NCBI GenBank assembly: GCA_036785325.1
Contig: JAXIVH010000028.1
Location: 3,273,388 to 3,337,387 of the forward strand
Direction of reading: 5' to 3'
Length of the DNA: 64,000 nucleotides
Source: Urophycis tenuis
Taxonomy: Eukaryota > Chordata > Actinopteri > Gadiformes > Phycidae
Both the position numbers and the translations under genes were made by a program. Positions 48,229 through 60,490 of the stretch are shown one piece after another. Under the pieces are notes generated by a model. That model was not told the DNA's origin. It did not search any database and saw only the letters and a program-made list of their open reading frames with translations. Positions within the stretch are counted from its first letter, which is position 1. Each line of letters begins with the position of its first letter.

Positions 48229-48915
48229 GAGGAGGAGGAGTAGGAGGAGCAGGAAGAGGACCAACCAGCTCCAGGAGACCCCAGTATGTCTGTCCTCTTC
48301 CCTGGCTGGGCTGTTGCAACACCATTCTCTTCTCCTCCTGGAAGTGTTTCCACCTGAGATGAACGTGGAGACTGATGGAAAAGTGCAGGCCAAATGGGAC
48401 GATCCTCTAAAAGGAAGTTCTCTTGTCCTTCTTCGGCTTCTGCTCCTTGTGGGCCACATTTAGTTTTTTTAAAGACACGGTCGAGTCAACACTGGAGCAA
48501 ACCAAAAGGACCTGGAGTCCTGAAGAAATGAAGATTTCATCTGCACTCTGATGGCGGCTGTGGGCCTCCGGAGGTGACTGTGCTCGGGGTCACACCCCCA
48601 GAGTTACGGTGTTACCAGAACAGTTCTGGAGCAGGAGGGTGATGGTGGCGTTGTGGACCAACACCGGGACGCTGGGGGAACAGGTGGCGACTTATTAAGT
48701 CATTAGTAATCTTATCTGCAGATCTTTATAATGTGAACAAATGATAATAATAATGATGAGTGTTGACGTGACAAACACATTGTTTCCATGGTTACTGCCA
48801 AACAGCCACGTCTTGTGGAAACCAACAGCGAGCAGGTCCTGGTTATGGCGGTGTAGTATTGGAGCTAACTTAACGACGTCAGAGCTAACCATTAACTTGA
48901 TATGTGTCATAACAA

Positions 48916-48921
48916 AATAAA
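48916..48921 (+). promoter_or_regulatory. candidate vti1b polyadenylation signal
   Basis: AATAAA about 690 bp after the stop, within AACAAAATAAACTTTATC; the first consensus signal downstream of the gene. Confidence 0.55.
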
Positions 48922-49092
48922 CTTTATCAGCTTGGGTTAGCGGATGTTTTTAGAGCCAAGGCCCAAAAAAACAAGTGACAACAGCTGCTGCTGCAGAGCG
49001 GAGCTCCCAGGCGGGACGGAGTCTCCCTGCGAGGGTTCTGGCCGACTCTCAGCACCCCGCAGAAACCTGTGAGGCTGCCTGCTGCTGCCAGA

Positions 49093-49471
49093 GGAGAGCT
49101 GGGCAGTATGCACTGACTCACAATCACTTAGTGGACGGTCCCTTTGGGAGAGCTGGGCAGTATGCACTGACTCACAATCACTTAGTGGACGGTCCCTTTG
49201 GGAGAGCTGGGCAGTATGCACTGACTCACAATCACTTAGTGGACGGTCCCTTTGGGAGAGCTGGGCAGTATGCACTGACTCACAATCACTTAGTGGACGG
49301 TCCCTTTGGGAGAGCTGGGCAGTATGCACTGACTCACAATCACTTAGTGGACGGTCCCTTTGGGAGAGCTGGGCAGTATGCACTGACTCACAATCACTTC
49401 GTGGATGGTCCCTTTGGGAGAGCTGGGCAGTATGCACTGACTCACAATCAATTAGTGGACGGTCCCTTTGG
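49093..49471. repeat. 54-bp minisatellite, 7 copies
   Basis: Near-identical units with GAGAGCTGGGCAGTATGCAC and CACTTAGTGGACGGTCCC. Because 54 is a multiple of three, one frame on each strand stays open (18-residue repeats). No start context, splice signal or homology supports coding. It lies between the vti1b and arg2 3' ends. Confidence 0.95.
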
Positions 49472-49499
49472 TGTTTGGATGCATTATGATTATAGTGTT

Positions 49500-51742
49500 A
49501 AGTTACTGTATATCTGAAATACAATTGTTTAATTTGGGGCTCATATGCTATGTATAATATATAAACAGTATTGCATAAAACATGTATGCACTGAAATACT
49601 GTAGGGTGGTAACATTCCTAGCTGGGACCATGTGGTTAATCTTTGATGTGGGGATATACAGTACGTCTGTCTTTAAGTGACAGACTAACAGATGAACTCA
49701 GGACAATATAATTCACTGCATTTCCTCTCCATTGCTCTCAGACGTGGGGGTGAGGAGGGAAAGTATGTGGACATGATTGCGTTACTTTACTATGTCATTC
49801 TCATATCATGTTTGTTATCATTTTGATTAACTATCATAGGGAAAGTATGTGGTTATCATCAGAAACCCGAGGGATTCTCAATGCATATGAAATTAGGCAA
49901 GGGCGTAGATTTGCGTGGGGTCCAAAAGACGTGTCCCCATCAATATCAAATGACGACTGAAATATCCCCACCAATATTCCGGTTGAAACGAAAAAAACGC
50001 GCCTCATGCGTACACAAAGGGTTAATTTCTGCTTCGGTACCGCCTCCTAAGCACTGAGACAGATCGGCTTGTTGATTGGCTGATTGTCTTCTACTCTAAA
50101 ATGCATCTGGTGTTGTGGAATGTCTCAGTCATCCTGAGGTTGGGTTTATTTAATAAGTGGACAGAATCTGTCTTTGCTTATCAAGCAGATGTGTACAATT
50201 GGAATGGTGCTATACTAAATGTTTCACTGCATATGCATAACATCAGCAGATAATGCATCAAACAAAGTTAAAATCAGGCGTGCATCATGTGTTATTTCAT
50301 ATTTTAATTTAATTTTTAATCCTCTGATCCACTGAGGATTAACCATCCGTGTGGACCCTGGGAACCAACAGCTAATGGTGTTGGAGAACAGAATACATGT
50401 GGTCTCTTATCTGTAACCACATTCCTACAACCTTACCCAGGCATCTTCATTCTCTGATTATTGTCTTGTATTCTCTGCATGTTTTTCTGTAGGCTTTTTT
50501 TTTATCGTGTTTTAAGATTAATTCCTTATCGCTTATGCTTGAGTTCAATAGAACCGTGAGATGATCCGCCTTGGACATGATTACATGTCCAAACATGCGA
50601 GTAGCGTTCCTGTGACGACAGTAGAAATAGCTGGTTGGTGAGATTCAAAGGATCATATATGACTGTATATGACTGTACTTGTATGATTATTACATTATTA
50701 TTATGATTATACAATCATCCGGGGTCAGTCTGCCCTGTGAGGGAAGCTGGTTATCGTTCATGTTTTTGACTGCACACGGTGGTTGTGTGCCAATATATGG
50801 AGTTTGTTTCATTGTTTTATTACAATTCTAGTCGTCGCCAGAATCCTCACGCAAGACCTTCCGCCATTGGTTGGGGAATTGACGAATTCTACAACATTAC
50901 TCTGTTCATGATAGCCAGTCTTCCATGTCATTTGTGATGATTGATGCAGGGAAAGAATTGAAGAAGGGCAAACATTAGAATATTAGTCTTTATTTCTCAG
51001 ACTTTGGTAATTCAACTGTCATATCTGAAGGCTACTTTATTATTTAAACTCAATCCACGATAAACAAAAGAAATAATTGATTTTAGTGGTCAAACCAATA
51101 CTTCTTCAGGATGCGACTGGAGGGTGGTTTCCCCAAAGCAGCCCAGGAGAAATGAGCCGAACATCCTGTTGATGCTGCCAGTAAGCCATTTCCCTCTGGG
51201 ATTATTAAAGTATACTGTCTGTCTGCCAGTAAACAATCCTACGGACATCTTAAATACAAACACACAGGTTCATTGTCAAAATACAAAAGTAATTTGTAAA
51301 TAGTACATAAGTAGTAACTAAAGTAATACAGTAAACCACAGGTGGTCCAGCTGTGCACTCTGTTAAGTCTAACTGGCACAGCCATAAACAACACTTTCAT
51401 AATCATTAGTTTTTCATAAAAACAAATCCATCCTCCGAGCCTTCTTGAAAGGTCTTCGCTACTCTACAACAAATCAAACACATGCGATGCGAGTTGCAAT
51501 GAAAGTGCTTGGTAGTCTGAAGGTGGATGAGAGGTGAAGATGGAACACGGCCCCCGCGTGGCCCGGCCTGGAGGAGCCGGGCCACGTGAGGCTCCGCCCC
51601 CCAGCCCTCCCGCCGCCCGGCTCCGGGAGCAGGAAACTAAACTACAACGCCAAAGGGGAACGATGGCAGCGTCCGCCAGTCTTTTTTGGAAAAAGAAATG
51701 AGGAATGCTCTGCAGGACGGCGTCCTCGCGCTGCAGGGGCGC
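49500..51742. other. vti1b-arg2 tail-to-tail interval
   Basis: No coding exon seen. AT-rich sequence with a probable old TE remnant near 49900-50000, a LINE 3'-end piece at about 51195-51225 and the arg2 3' UTR from 51742 downward; TTTATT at 50989-50994 (AATAAA on the reverse strand) is a candidate arg2 poly(A) signal. Confidence 0.5.
51195..51228 (+). mobile_element. Rex1-like LINE 3'-end fragment
   Basis: TCTGGGATTATTAAAGTAT followed by ACTGTCTGTCTG is the reverse complement type of the LINE 3' end at 63836-63870 (AATGATCCCTGAGGGAAAT). A fragment only. Confidence 0.45.
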
Positions 51743-54700
51743 TCAGAGCCGGAGCTGCTCCGTGTCCTCCTTCGACGAGGGGATCTCGTCCACGCGCACG
51801 TGGGAGCCCTCCCGGGTCTGGCCCAGCGCCGCCGCGATCACGTCCACCGCCAGCGCGGCCGTGGCCTCCATGGCGGCGCGGCTGGCGCCCTGGAGCGGGT
51901 TGACCTCCACCAGGTCCATGGCAGACAGCAGGCCTGCAGGGGAACGAGGCCGGCGTTAGCTTCGGTTAGCTTCGGTTAGCTGGGATCCTGCAGCCCAGTC
52001 ACAGCAGGACTTATTAGGGGGGCGGGGGCTTGGGGGCAGTGCAGGGCCGGAAACCAGAAACAGAAAAGGGCGGAGCTACGCCCTGCTTCCTGTTTCCTTA
52101 TGGAGGTATTCAACCAAAGAGAAAGTGCTTCAGCAGAAGGTATTTCTATGACAAGGAGTTACTCAGTACGTTTACATGCAGCAAGAAATTCGAATTTCTG
52201 ATCGGATCAGATAATGACATGCGTAAGACCGGATCACTTGTCTGAGTATACATGCCGTTCAGAGAATCGGATTAACAGCCGGAGCATGGGCTGACTCTGG
52301 ACGCTATGTGGCGCTCTGCGCATGTGCAAAATGGCACTGCGCGTGCGCAGAATGCAAAATCCGATTCAGGTCCGATTGCTGAGTATACATGCCGTTAAAA
52401 ATCCGACTATGATCGAATTATCCAGGTGTAGTTATCCGATTTTAGATGTCCGAAATAGGTCCGAAGTAGGTCGGATTAAGGTGTTTACATGCACTTAAAA
52501 AGTCCGAACGATGTCTTATACGATTAGAAATTCGAATTTCTTGCTGCATGTAAACGGACTGTTAACTACTGCTTCACTGCTGAGGAGTGAGTACCATGTA
52601 TGTGATGCGCAGCAGCGTGCGGTCACCTGTGTTGTGGATCTCCTCGGTGATGTAGATCCCCTCTCTGTACGTCAGGCCGCCGTTGACCGGCGTGCCTGTG
52701 GCGGGAGCCAGCGAGGGGTCGAACGCGTCAATGTCAAAGCTCAGGTGCAGGGGCCGCGGGTTGCTGAAACACAGACACCAGAAGGTTCAGTCAACACGCC
52801 CACAACACAACCTGCTGGCATGTAAGGAGTAGGACAGCCCGCTGGGTCCTGATCTACTCTACACACCACTGAGAGAACTAGAGACTGCAACAGAGCATTG
52901 GGTAACAAATTGAATAAATGATGGAGTAGAATAGCTCAAATGGACACCAGAATAGAGAATAGATCTCAGAGTAGAATGGAGTACAATTAAGCATCAATAG
53001 AGTAGAAGAAAGAGAACAATAGAGGAGAATAGAGATGACAGTAGAATGAAGAGAATAATAGAGGAGAATAGAGATGACAGTAGAATGAAGAGACAATAGA
53101 GGAGAATAGAGATGACAGTAGAATAAAGAGAACAATAGAGGAGAATAGAGATGACAGTAGAATGAAGAGAACAATAGAGGAGAATAGAGATGACAGTAGA
53201 ATGAAGAGAACAATAGAGGAGAATAGAGATGACAGTAGAATGAAGAGAACAATAGAGGAGAATAGAGATGACAGTAGAATGAAGAGAACAATAGAGGAGA
53301 CTAGAGATGACAGTAGAATGAAGAGAACAATAGAGGAGAATAGAGATGACAGTAGAATGAAGAGAACAATAGAGGAGAATAGAGATGACAGTAGAATGAA
53401 GAGAACAATAGAGGAGAATAGAGATGACAGTAGAATGAAGAGAACAATAAAGGAGAATAGAGATGACAGTAGAATGAAGAGAACAATAGAGGAGACTAGA
53501 GATGACAGTAGATGAAGAGAATAATAGAGGAGAATAGAGATGACAGTAGATGAAGAGAATAATAGAGGAGAATAGAGATGACAGTAGGATGAAGAGAACA
53601 ATAGAGGAGAATAGAGATGACAGTAGAATGAAGAGAACAATAAAGGAGAGTAGAGATGACAGTAGAATGAAGAGAACAATAGAGGAGACTAGAGATGACA
53701 GTAGATGAAGAGAATAATAGAGGAGAATAGAGATGACAGTAGGATGAAGAGAACAATAGAGGAGAATAGAGATGACAGTAGAATGAAGAGAACAATAAAG
53801 GAGAATAGAGATGACAGTAGAATGAAGAGAACAATAGAGGAGAATAGAGATGACAGTAGATGAAGAGAACAATAGAGGAGAATAGAGATGACAGTAGAAT
53901 GAAGAGAACAATAGAGGAGAATAGAGATGACAGTAGAATGAAGAGAACAATAGAGGAGAATAGAGATGACAGTAGAATGAAGAGAACAATAGAGGAGAAT
54001 AGAGATGACAGTAGAATGAAGAGAACAATAGAGGAGAATAGAGATGACAGTAGAATGAAGAGAACAATAGAGGAGAATAGAGATGACAGTAGAATGAAGA
54101 GAACAATAGAGGAGAATAGAGATGACAGTAGATGAAGAGAACAATAGAGGAGAATAGAGATGACAGTAGAATGAAGAGAACAATAGAGGAGAATAGAGAT
54201 GACAGTAGATGAAGGTACAGAGCAAACCAGCCTCTCCTGGTGGGGTCTCAGTGTACCTTGCCAACAGGTGGTCCAGCGTCTCCTCCATGACCCTCTGGAT
54301 CCCCAGCCGGTCGATGTCACGCATGGAGAAGTACTGGATGCCCAGAGTCTTCAGGATGTAGCTGGAGGAGCACAACACAGGTCCACTTAAACACACAGTA
54401 CACTCGCTGCAGAACCCCTCTGCTGGACCTCTGGCCCGGGGACCCGCTGTGTCCCGCGTGACGTCCTGAGGACATCAGACCGCACCTGGAGTGGGATGGG
54501 CCGAACAAGACCACGTCTGACTCAGAGCCTGGGGCCAGACTGTCCCTCCCCGGATGACGCGCTTGTGGTTGTGTAAGGATTGTGTGCTGTGATTGTGTAA
54601 GGGTGGAGTAACCACTTATGTCACACCCAACATTTCAGTTTAACCCTTGTGTTTCAGTATGAGCACACGTTGACAACCTGGCAGCTGTGGAATGCTGCTT

Positions 54701-57700
54701 GGTATGGCCGTGTCTCAGTGTGTGTTCCTCTGGGTAGGGTGGTCTACCCCTCCAGGGGGTCCCCACCCCTGAGGCGTGAGCAGGGACGTACTGTTCTCCG
54801 GGGTCCACGTCTCTCAGGCCGATGTACACCAGGTCTCTGGAGGACAGGAATGGCTTCATCCAGGAAAAGCCTGGCAGGGCAGGCATCTGGGATGGATGAA
54901 TACAACATATGGTCAAACATTGAGACCGGATTTCCTGGGAGGTGCTGCTGACGTAGAACTGTTCCTTGCTGGTTTAGGGCTCACTAGGCTAGTTAAGGGC
55001 TCACTGGGCTAGTTAAGGGCTCACTGGGCTAGTTAAGGGCTCACTGAGCTAGTTAAGGGCTCACTAGCCTAGATAAGGGCTCACTGGGCTAGTTAAGGGC
55101 TCACTGAGCTAGTTAAGGGCTCACTGGGCTAGTTAAGGGCTCACTGAGCTAGTTAAGGGCTCACTGGGCTAGTTAAGGGCTCACTGGGCTAGTTAAGGGC
55201 TCACTGAGCTAGTTAAGGGCTCACTAGCCTAGATAAGGGCTCACTGGGCTAGTTAAGGGCTCACTGAGCTAGTTAAGGGCTCACTGGGCTAGTTAAGGGC
55301 TCACTAGCCTAGATAAGGGCTCACTGGGCTAGTTAAGGGCTCACTGGGCTAGTTAAGGGCTCACTGAGCTAGTTAAGGGCTTACTAGCCTAGTTAAGGGC
55401 TCACTAGACTAGTTAAGGGCTCACTGGGCTAGTTAAGGGCTCACTAGCCTAGTTAAGGGCTCACTAGGCTAGTTAAGGGCTCACTGGGCTAGTTAAGGGC
55501 TCACTAGCCTAGTTAAGGGCTCACTAGCCTAGTTAAGGGCTCACTAGGCTAGTTAAGGGCTCACTAGGCTAGTTAAGGGCTCACTGGGCTAGTTAAGGGC
55601 TCACTAGGCTAGTTAAGGGCTCACTATGCTAGTTAAGGGCTCACTGGGCTAGTAGAGGGCTCACTAGCCTAGTTAAGGGCTCACTAGGCTAGTTAAGGGC
55701 TCACTGGGCTAGTTAAGGGCTCACTAGCCTAGTTAAGGGCTCACTAGCCTTGTTAAGGGCTCACTAGGCTAGTTAAAGGCTCACTGGGCTAGTTAAGGGC
55801 TCACTAGGCTAGTTAAGGACTCACTAGCCTAGTTAAGGGCTCACTAGGCTAGCCATGGTGCCGTGCTGAGGGTCCAGGTACCTTGTCCTGCAGCTCCTTG
55901 AGCATGAAGGCCACCGACTGTCCGTGCAGGTTCCCTGACGGGGAGGTGGCGGGCGTGTTCACGTCGGTGTGTGCGTCCACCCAGATGAGGCCCAGGTCGG
56001 GGCAGTGGCGAGAGTGGCCCTCCACCGAGCCTATGGCCAGGCTGAGGGAGACGGAGGAAGGTACTGTAAAAGTTGTCCAACTGGTGTCAGAGAGGGCTGA
56101 GGAGGGTTGTTAACATACCTGTGATCCCCGCCCAGCATCACGCAGGTGTGTCCGGCGCCCACCGCCCCGCTCACCGCCGTGGCCAGGAGCTGGTTGGCTC
56201 GGCCCACGCTGCGCGGGAAGTGCACCTGCATGCAGGTCTCGTCCTTCTCCGGGTGGTGGAACTTCAGGTCTCCCAGGTCGTGCACAGGGCAGTCTGTTGA
56301 GGAGCACCACGCTATGAGGAACACGGCCCACCCATGGGTCCTGCCCGCACCCCCAGGGCCCCTTCTTGTAGACGCCGTCATTTATCGAATGATGCGTTTA
56401 TAGCTCGCATTACTCATTCATGTAATTATTACATGTGTAATATTTGCTTGCTGCAACGTAGCAGAGCTGTCGGACAGTAAATGGAGCGTCAAGCATCGGC
56501 CTGAGTGGCGTCCTGTCAGGCTGACTGTCAGGCGTCTGAGACCGGGGCAGTCCAGGCTACATCTCTGTGGCTCAAATCAAATAAATACAAATACATAATA
56601 ATGATGAAAATCCGTGGCGAAGCTGGACCTTTTTTGGGTGGGCTCGAGCCCACCCAGAATCCAACCCCATGTGTAGATAGACACATAGATAGATTTACCC
56701 CCCACCAGAACACATTCAGGATCGCCACCATGAATGCAGCAGAATGCAGGAAACCACATCTACGATATTCAAAATCCCGAATCCCCCCCGTGGCTTCCTG
56801 AGGGCTCCCCAGAGTCAGAACCTAGATTCGCCCCTGCTAATGAGCCGACCGGGACAGTGCGTACCGCGGTTTTACTGCGTGGACCGGGTCTCCTGCACCC
56901 TCTCGGTGTGTGCACGGCTATGGAAATAGCGTGCCCAATTGCCGTATTGCCGTTTAAGGACGCTGCTGTTTAAGGACCGTATCGGTGGCATTCAGAGGTG
57001 CTCCGCTTCCGTCCACCGACGAACTTTTCCGTGCTCCGGGCTCACTGCAGAGCCGCTGCGGGGCTCCGGTAAACTGATCAGACCCGAGAGGTCGCCGGGG
57101 ATCAGTTTCAACTAATCGCACATCGCCGCAGTGATGTCAAATGCATCGAGGTTTTCATTTAGAGGACACGTAGATGTGTGTGCGGCGCGGGGGTCGGGGT
57201 GGTGGTAAACAGGCGTTACACAACAGATACAATGCCGGGGGCTCGTCTCGTATCAAGTGGCCGTGCAGCTGGTGTCTGGTGGTCCGAGGAGGCGGACCAG
57301 GAATAGCCCCCGGCTCCAAGGTGGGATGATCAGGTTCAAGTTCAAGTTCAACAAGGGGTGGAAAAACACCGGGGGCGGGGCCAGCCCTCCACACAGGATG
57401 GAAGGTTCTGTATTTATAACAACTGATGTATTTATACACTTCAAACATGGTGCATTTGTGTTTAAAAGGGTATCCGTCGTGGCCGTTATATTTTATAGCT
57501 ATAGTACCTATGTATCGTGGGGAAGAAAAAGATCTGAATGCGAATATAAAAGGATGCACACGTGATATCACCGTGTTTAATGTATTACTGCTCAAAGCAG
57601 ACGGTTCTCCTCTCGCCTTCAGTCTCCTCTCTACCCAGAGGAGGCCACTGGAGCAGGAATCGACACCGAGGACGTGGGAACGCTGATACCTCTGTTGTGC

Positions 57701-58112
57701 AGATTCAGATACCCCCCCAGAGTACCGCAGACTGACTCCACCTCTTCAGCCATGGCTGACTAAGAGTATAAGATTCATTTAATAGCCTACATAAAAGCAA
57801 GAACGTATACATAATAAAATATATATATTCTTTATTATTTTCAGATTAAACCAAATATTACATTTAGGACCCACTAAGGTGAACTAAGGTGAACACGATG
57901 GGTGCACGACAGCTGTCCCCTGGCTTATAGAGCTAAGTCACCTCACAGACATGACGCTGTCACCCGCTCGTCATCACCAGCCGCATCCCACCGAGTCACG
58001 TCCGGCTTGTTACGTAACACGGCCGCTGTTTATCCCCATGATCCCCAGCTCGAGCCCATGACTTGCAGGAAACTCGGGGGGAAACTCCGGACATTACAGT
58101 TGACACCCCCTC

Positions 58113-58170
<58 letters not shown>

Positions 58171-58923
58171 CTGCGGTGACTACATCATGGATGGAAAGAA
58201 TGAGAACGTGCAGTTCCGCGCCCCTCCTGCGCCACGGCCACGCCGAGGAGGGGACACTGTACCCGGCACACGTGGTGCACACCACCCCAACCACCGGTAC
58301 ACACACACCACCCCGACCACCGGTACACACACACCACCCCGACCACCGGTACACACACACCACCCCGACCACCGGTACACACACACCACCCCGACCACCG
58401 GCACACAAGCCCCACGACCCGACATATTTACGGTACGGGTGTGGCGAAGCGCATTTTAATCCAAACGCGAACGGTTCGCGGAGTGTAGCGAGATGGAGAA
58501 GCGAGGCGCAGAGGAGCCGGAGCAGCGATGCTCTCCCCAGACAGGCCGGAGATACTCTGTCGTCCGGCCCGGGTGATCCCCGGACCCCGGTACGTTTCCA
58601 CTCACTCACCTAAATTTGAGAGCCTCTCCAAAAGTCCCGCATCTCTGATGAACTTGGGTCCGTGTTCCACTCCTCTCCGTTTCTGGTGATAGCGAAGAGA
58701 AACGACACGGAAATGTTAGCCATTACTCCACGATAAAGGCTCCATGGACGGCCCGTTAAATCAAACGTATCGGCTACGGTCTGGTAAAGTACAACAGTGT
58801 GGCTACCTGTCCTTTGGAGAACGGGGCGCCAATGATCGCCACAGATTGCGCTCTGCTCTGCTGGCTAGTGTGGTGGTTCACTTGAGCTTTGAGAAGACAA
58901 AATAAAGATCTCCTCAACGCCAT
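51743..58923 (-). CDS. arg2: arg2, mitochondrial arginase, complete
   Basis: Eight reverse-strand exons in transcript order: 58923-58807, 58682-58610, 56293-56119, 56041-55882, 54886-54792, 54361-54257, 52763-52627, 51933-51743 (TGA at 51745-51743). The 1053 nt give 350 aa (human ARG2 354). It hydrolyses L-arginine to ornithine and urea in the mitochondrial matrix. Manganese ligands are all present: GGDH (His121), DAHTD (Asp144, His146, Asp148) and DIDAFDP (Asp252, Asp254); substrate-loop SGNLHG and the C-terminal EVNP are intact. The N-terminus is basic and lacks acidic residues (MALRRSLFCLLKAQVNHH), fitting a mitochondrial presequence, and with the extended C-terminal tail supports arg2 over arg1. 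Introns hold 39-bp, 20-bp and 26-bp minisatellites and a MITE. Confidence 0.97.
52164..52561. mobile_element. MITE with about 36-bp inverted termini in arg2 intron 7
   Basis: Left end CAGTACGTTTACATGCAGCA and the reverse complement of the right end CAGTCCGTTTACATGCAGCA continue together through AGAAATTCGAATTTCT. No coding capacity. Internal GTTTACATGC and TCCGATT words recur. About 398 bp; target duplication not clear. Confidence 0.82.
53030..54212. repeat. 39-bp minisatellite, about 31 copies
   Basis: Units with AGAGAACAATAGAGGAGAAT in arg2 intron 6, almost up to exon 6 (54257). Period 39 keeps frames open on both strands until 1-bp deletion variants (AGTAGATGAAG) shift them, which creates long spurious Ser/Leu/Tyr-rich open frames. 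Confidence 0.96.
54968..55852. repeat. 20-bp minisatellite, about 44 copies
   Basis: Perfectly phased array of GGGCTCACTGGGCTAGTTAA with CTAGGC, CTAGCC and CTGAGC variants in arg2 intron 4; it ends about 30 bp from exon 4 (55882). Confidence 0.97.
58106..58168. repeat. (CA)n microsatellite
   Basis: About 30 CA units with one AAAC interruption in arg2 intron 2. Confidence 0.93.
58275..58404. repeat. 26-bp minisatellite, about 5 copies
   Basis: Units with ACCACCCCGACCACCGGTAC in arg2 intron 2, about 200 bp from exon 2. Confidence 0.93.
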
Positions 58924-59225
58924 TTCCTCTCTTGTTTTAGTTCACTGTCGTTCTGAAATAAAATACAAAAATCAAAATCCAACCCTAGGAAGTGTGTGAT
59001 GCGTCTGATGCAAGACGGCGCAGTGTGGCCGTGGGAGCGGAGACGAGGCTCTTATGGTACGGCAGCTTCCATCTCATGAATATTCATGAGCTGATGAAAC
59101 AACCCGAGTGTCACCTCACTGTTCGTCCACAGGGGACACGCTGTGGAATAACAATAAATAACCCACGATGACGGATGGTGTTACCACTGTTCCCCTTATT
59201 CCCATTTAGTACAAAAAAAGCACAG

Positions 59226-59876
59226 GGTCGCGTTCCGATTACAAAGTTCCCTACACTCTATGCCCTACTCCCTAGTTACTGTGCAGGGTACAGCAGTCAA
59301 GGGTACCCAACAAATGGTACTCGTTCTTAACGGTTTGATTTGGAACACCCTGCATAAACCCTGCGAAGTGATGGAGCGATGGGTGCGTTCCGATCGCGTC
59401 ATAGTGGACTGTGAAGTGGACTGCCTAGTGTTCCGCCATATTAAGTGAGGTTCCATTCCGTTAGTATTAACAGTGCCCACTGCAAAGAGAACTACACAGT
59501 AGGGGGCTAGGGAACATAGCTGCATCACTTTACCGAGAGGCAACTGTCAAAGTGAGGCGTCACCGCGGGAGTCTCAAAGTCATCAAAATATACTTTTAAA
59601 TATTAGAATATATTAACCACAGGCAGCAGGAGTTTGAACATATTTATTTCGAAGAGTAAAATTTGTTTTGAGCAATGTTAGTTGCGTGAGCATGCCATAA
59701 GCGTCCTATTTCTTGATGTGAGGAACAAAGATGTAATCAAAGTGCGACGTTATCGTTGTCGCTGCAGGGTGTTTCAAATTAAACCGTTGAGAACCCATTA
59801 CTGAGTACCCCATTGACTTGTGTACTCTGTACAGTAACTAGGCGAGTGTAGGGAACTTTGCAATCGGAACGCGACC
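59226..59876. mobile_element. non-autonomous element with about 125-bp inverted termini
   Basis: Left terminus GGTCGCGTTCCGATTACAAA and right terminus (reverse complement) GGTCGCGTTCCGATTGCAAA stay alignable for about 125 bp, including ACGGTTTGATTTGGAACACC versus ACGGTTTAATTTGAAACACC. No coding capacity. A second inverted copy of internal segment 59381-59519 abuts it. Confidence 0.8.
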
Positions 59877-60022
59877 TATGTTCCCTAGCCCCCTACCTAC
59901 TGTGTAGTTCTCTCTGCAGTGGGCACTGTTATTACCAACGGAATGGAAGCTCACTTAATATGGCGGAACACTGCACAGTCCACTTCGCAGTCCGCTATGA
60001 CGCGATCGGAACGCACCGAGAT
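59877..60022 (-). mobile_element. inverted copy of 59381-59519
   Basis: The reverse complement (GGTGCGTTCCGATCGCGTCA onward to GGGGCTAGGGAACATA) matches 59381-59519 with scattered differences, showing two related elements combined or a rearranged one. Confidence 0.8.
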
Positions 60023-60126
60023 TTAAACGGTTTATTTTAAGTTTCACACGCAGCATTAGCCATGCGTTGAGTCACACCCATTAGATCCGACCAATGGCGA
60101 AGGGGGGAATAAGAGGGTTGGTTTCA

Positions 60127-60148
60127 GTGTGTGTGTGTGTGTGTGTGT
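60127..60148. repeat. (GT)n microsatellite
   Basis: Eleven GT units followed by GC/GT alternation in the arg2-rbm25 interval. Confidence 0.85.
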
Positions 60149-60442
60149 CTGTGCGCGTGCGCGCGTGCGTGTTGGGTTGGTGTTCCCGCGTCACCGCTTT
60201 CCGGCACACCGTGCAATTAAAGCTGACGGACGGAACATTTTCCATGCACTGCATTGGCCACAACAAGACGGATGGCCGTGTTTACTGCGTTGGCCTCGAT
60301 CTGTCGACACGTGTCCATGCGAGCTACTGGCAAAGCACGGCCCATCCCTTCCTTACACTCAACACATTATAGGCTACACTTGTATCGCTAGGCTGCTGGA
60401 GAAACATATACCCAATTAAACCACATAACGAGGTTCGACCTT

Positions 60443-60490
60443 ATCTAAATACAAGGTCGAATAATAGCTCATTCGACCTTGTATTTAGAT
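60443..60490. other. perfect 20-bp stem hairpin
   Basis: ATCTAAATACAAGGTCGAAT (60443-60462), an 8-nt loop, then its exact reverse complement at 60471-60490. About 370 bp upstream of the predicted end of rbm25 exon 1. Could be a transposon remnant or structured RNA; identity unknown. Confidence 0.85.

Larger units (their letters stand above)
56410..58605. other. arg2 intron 2, mostly unique sequence
   Basis: No exon found. It includes a 20-bp perfect palindrome at 56636-56655, degenerate TE-like sequence around 56550-57000, a (CA)n tract and a 26-bp minisatellite. Confidence 0.5.

Noticed and set aside
52994..54320. Long Ser/Leu/Tyr-rich reverse-strand open frames (up to 370 aa)
   Set aside because: Translation of the 39-bp minisatellite in arg2 intron 6; only the arg2 exon at its edge is real.
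58094..58613. Cys/Val-rich open frames near 58.1-58.6 kb
   Set aside because: Products of the (CA)n and 26-bp repeats in arg2 intron 2.
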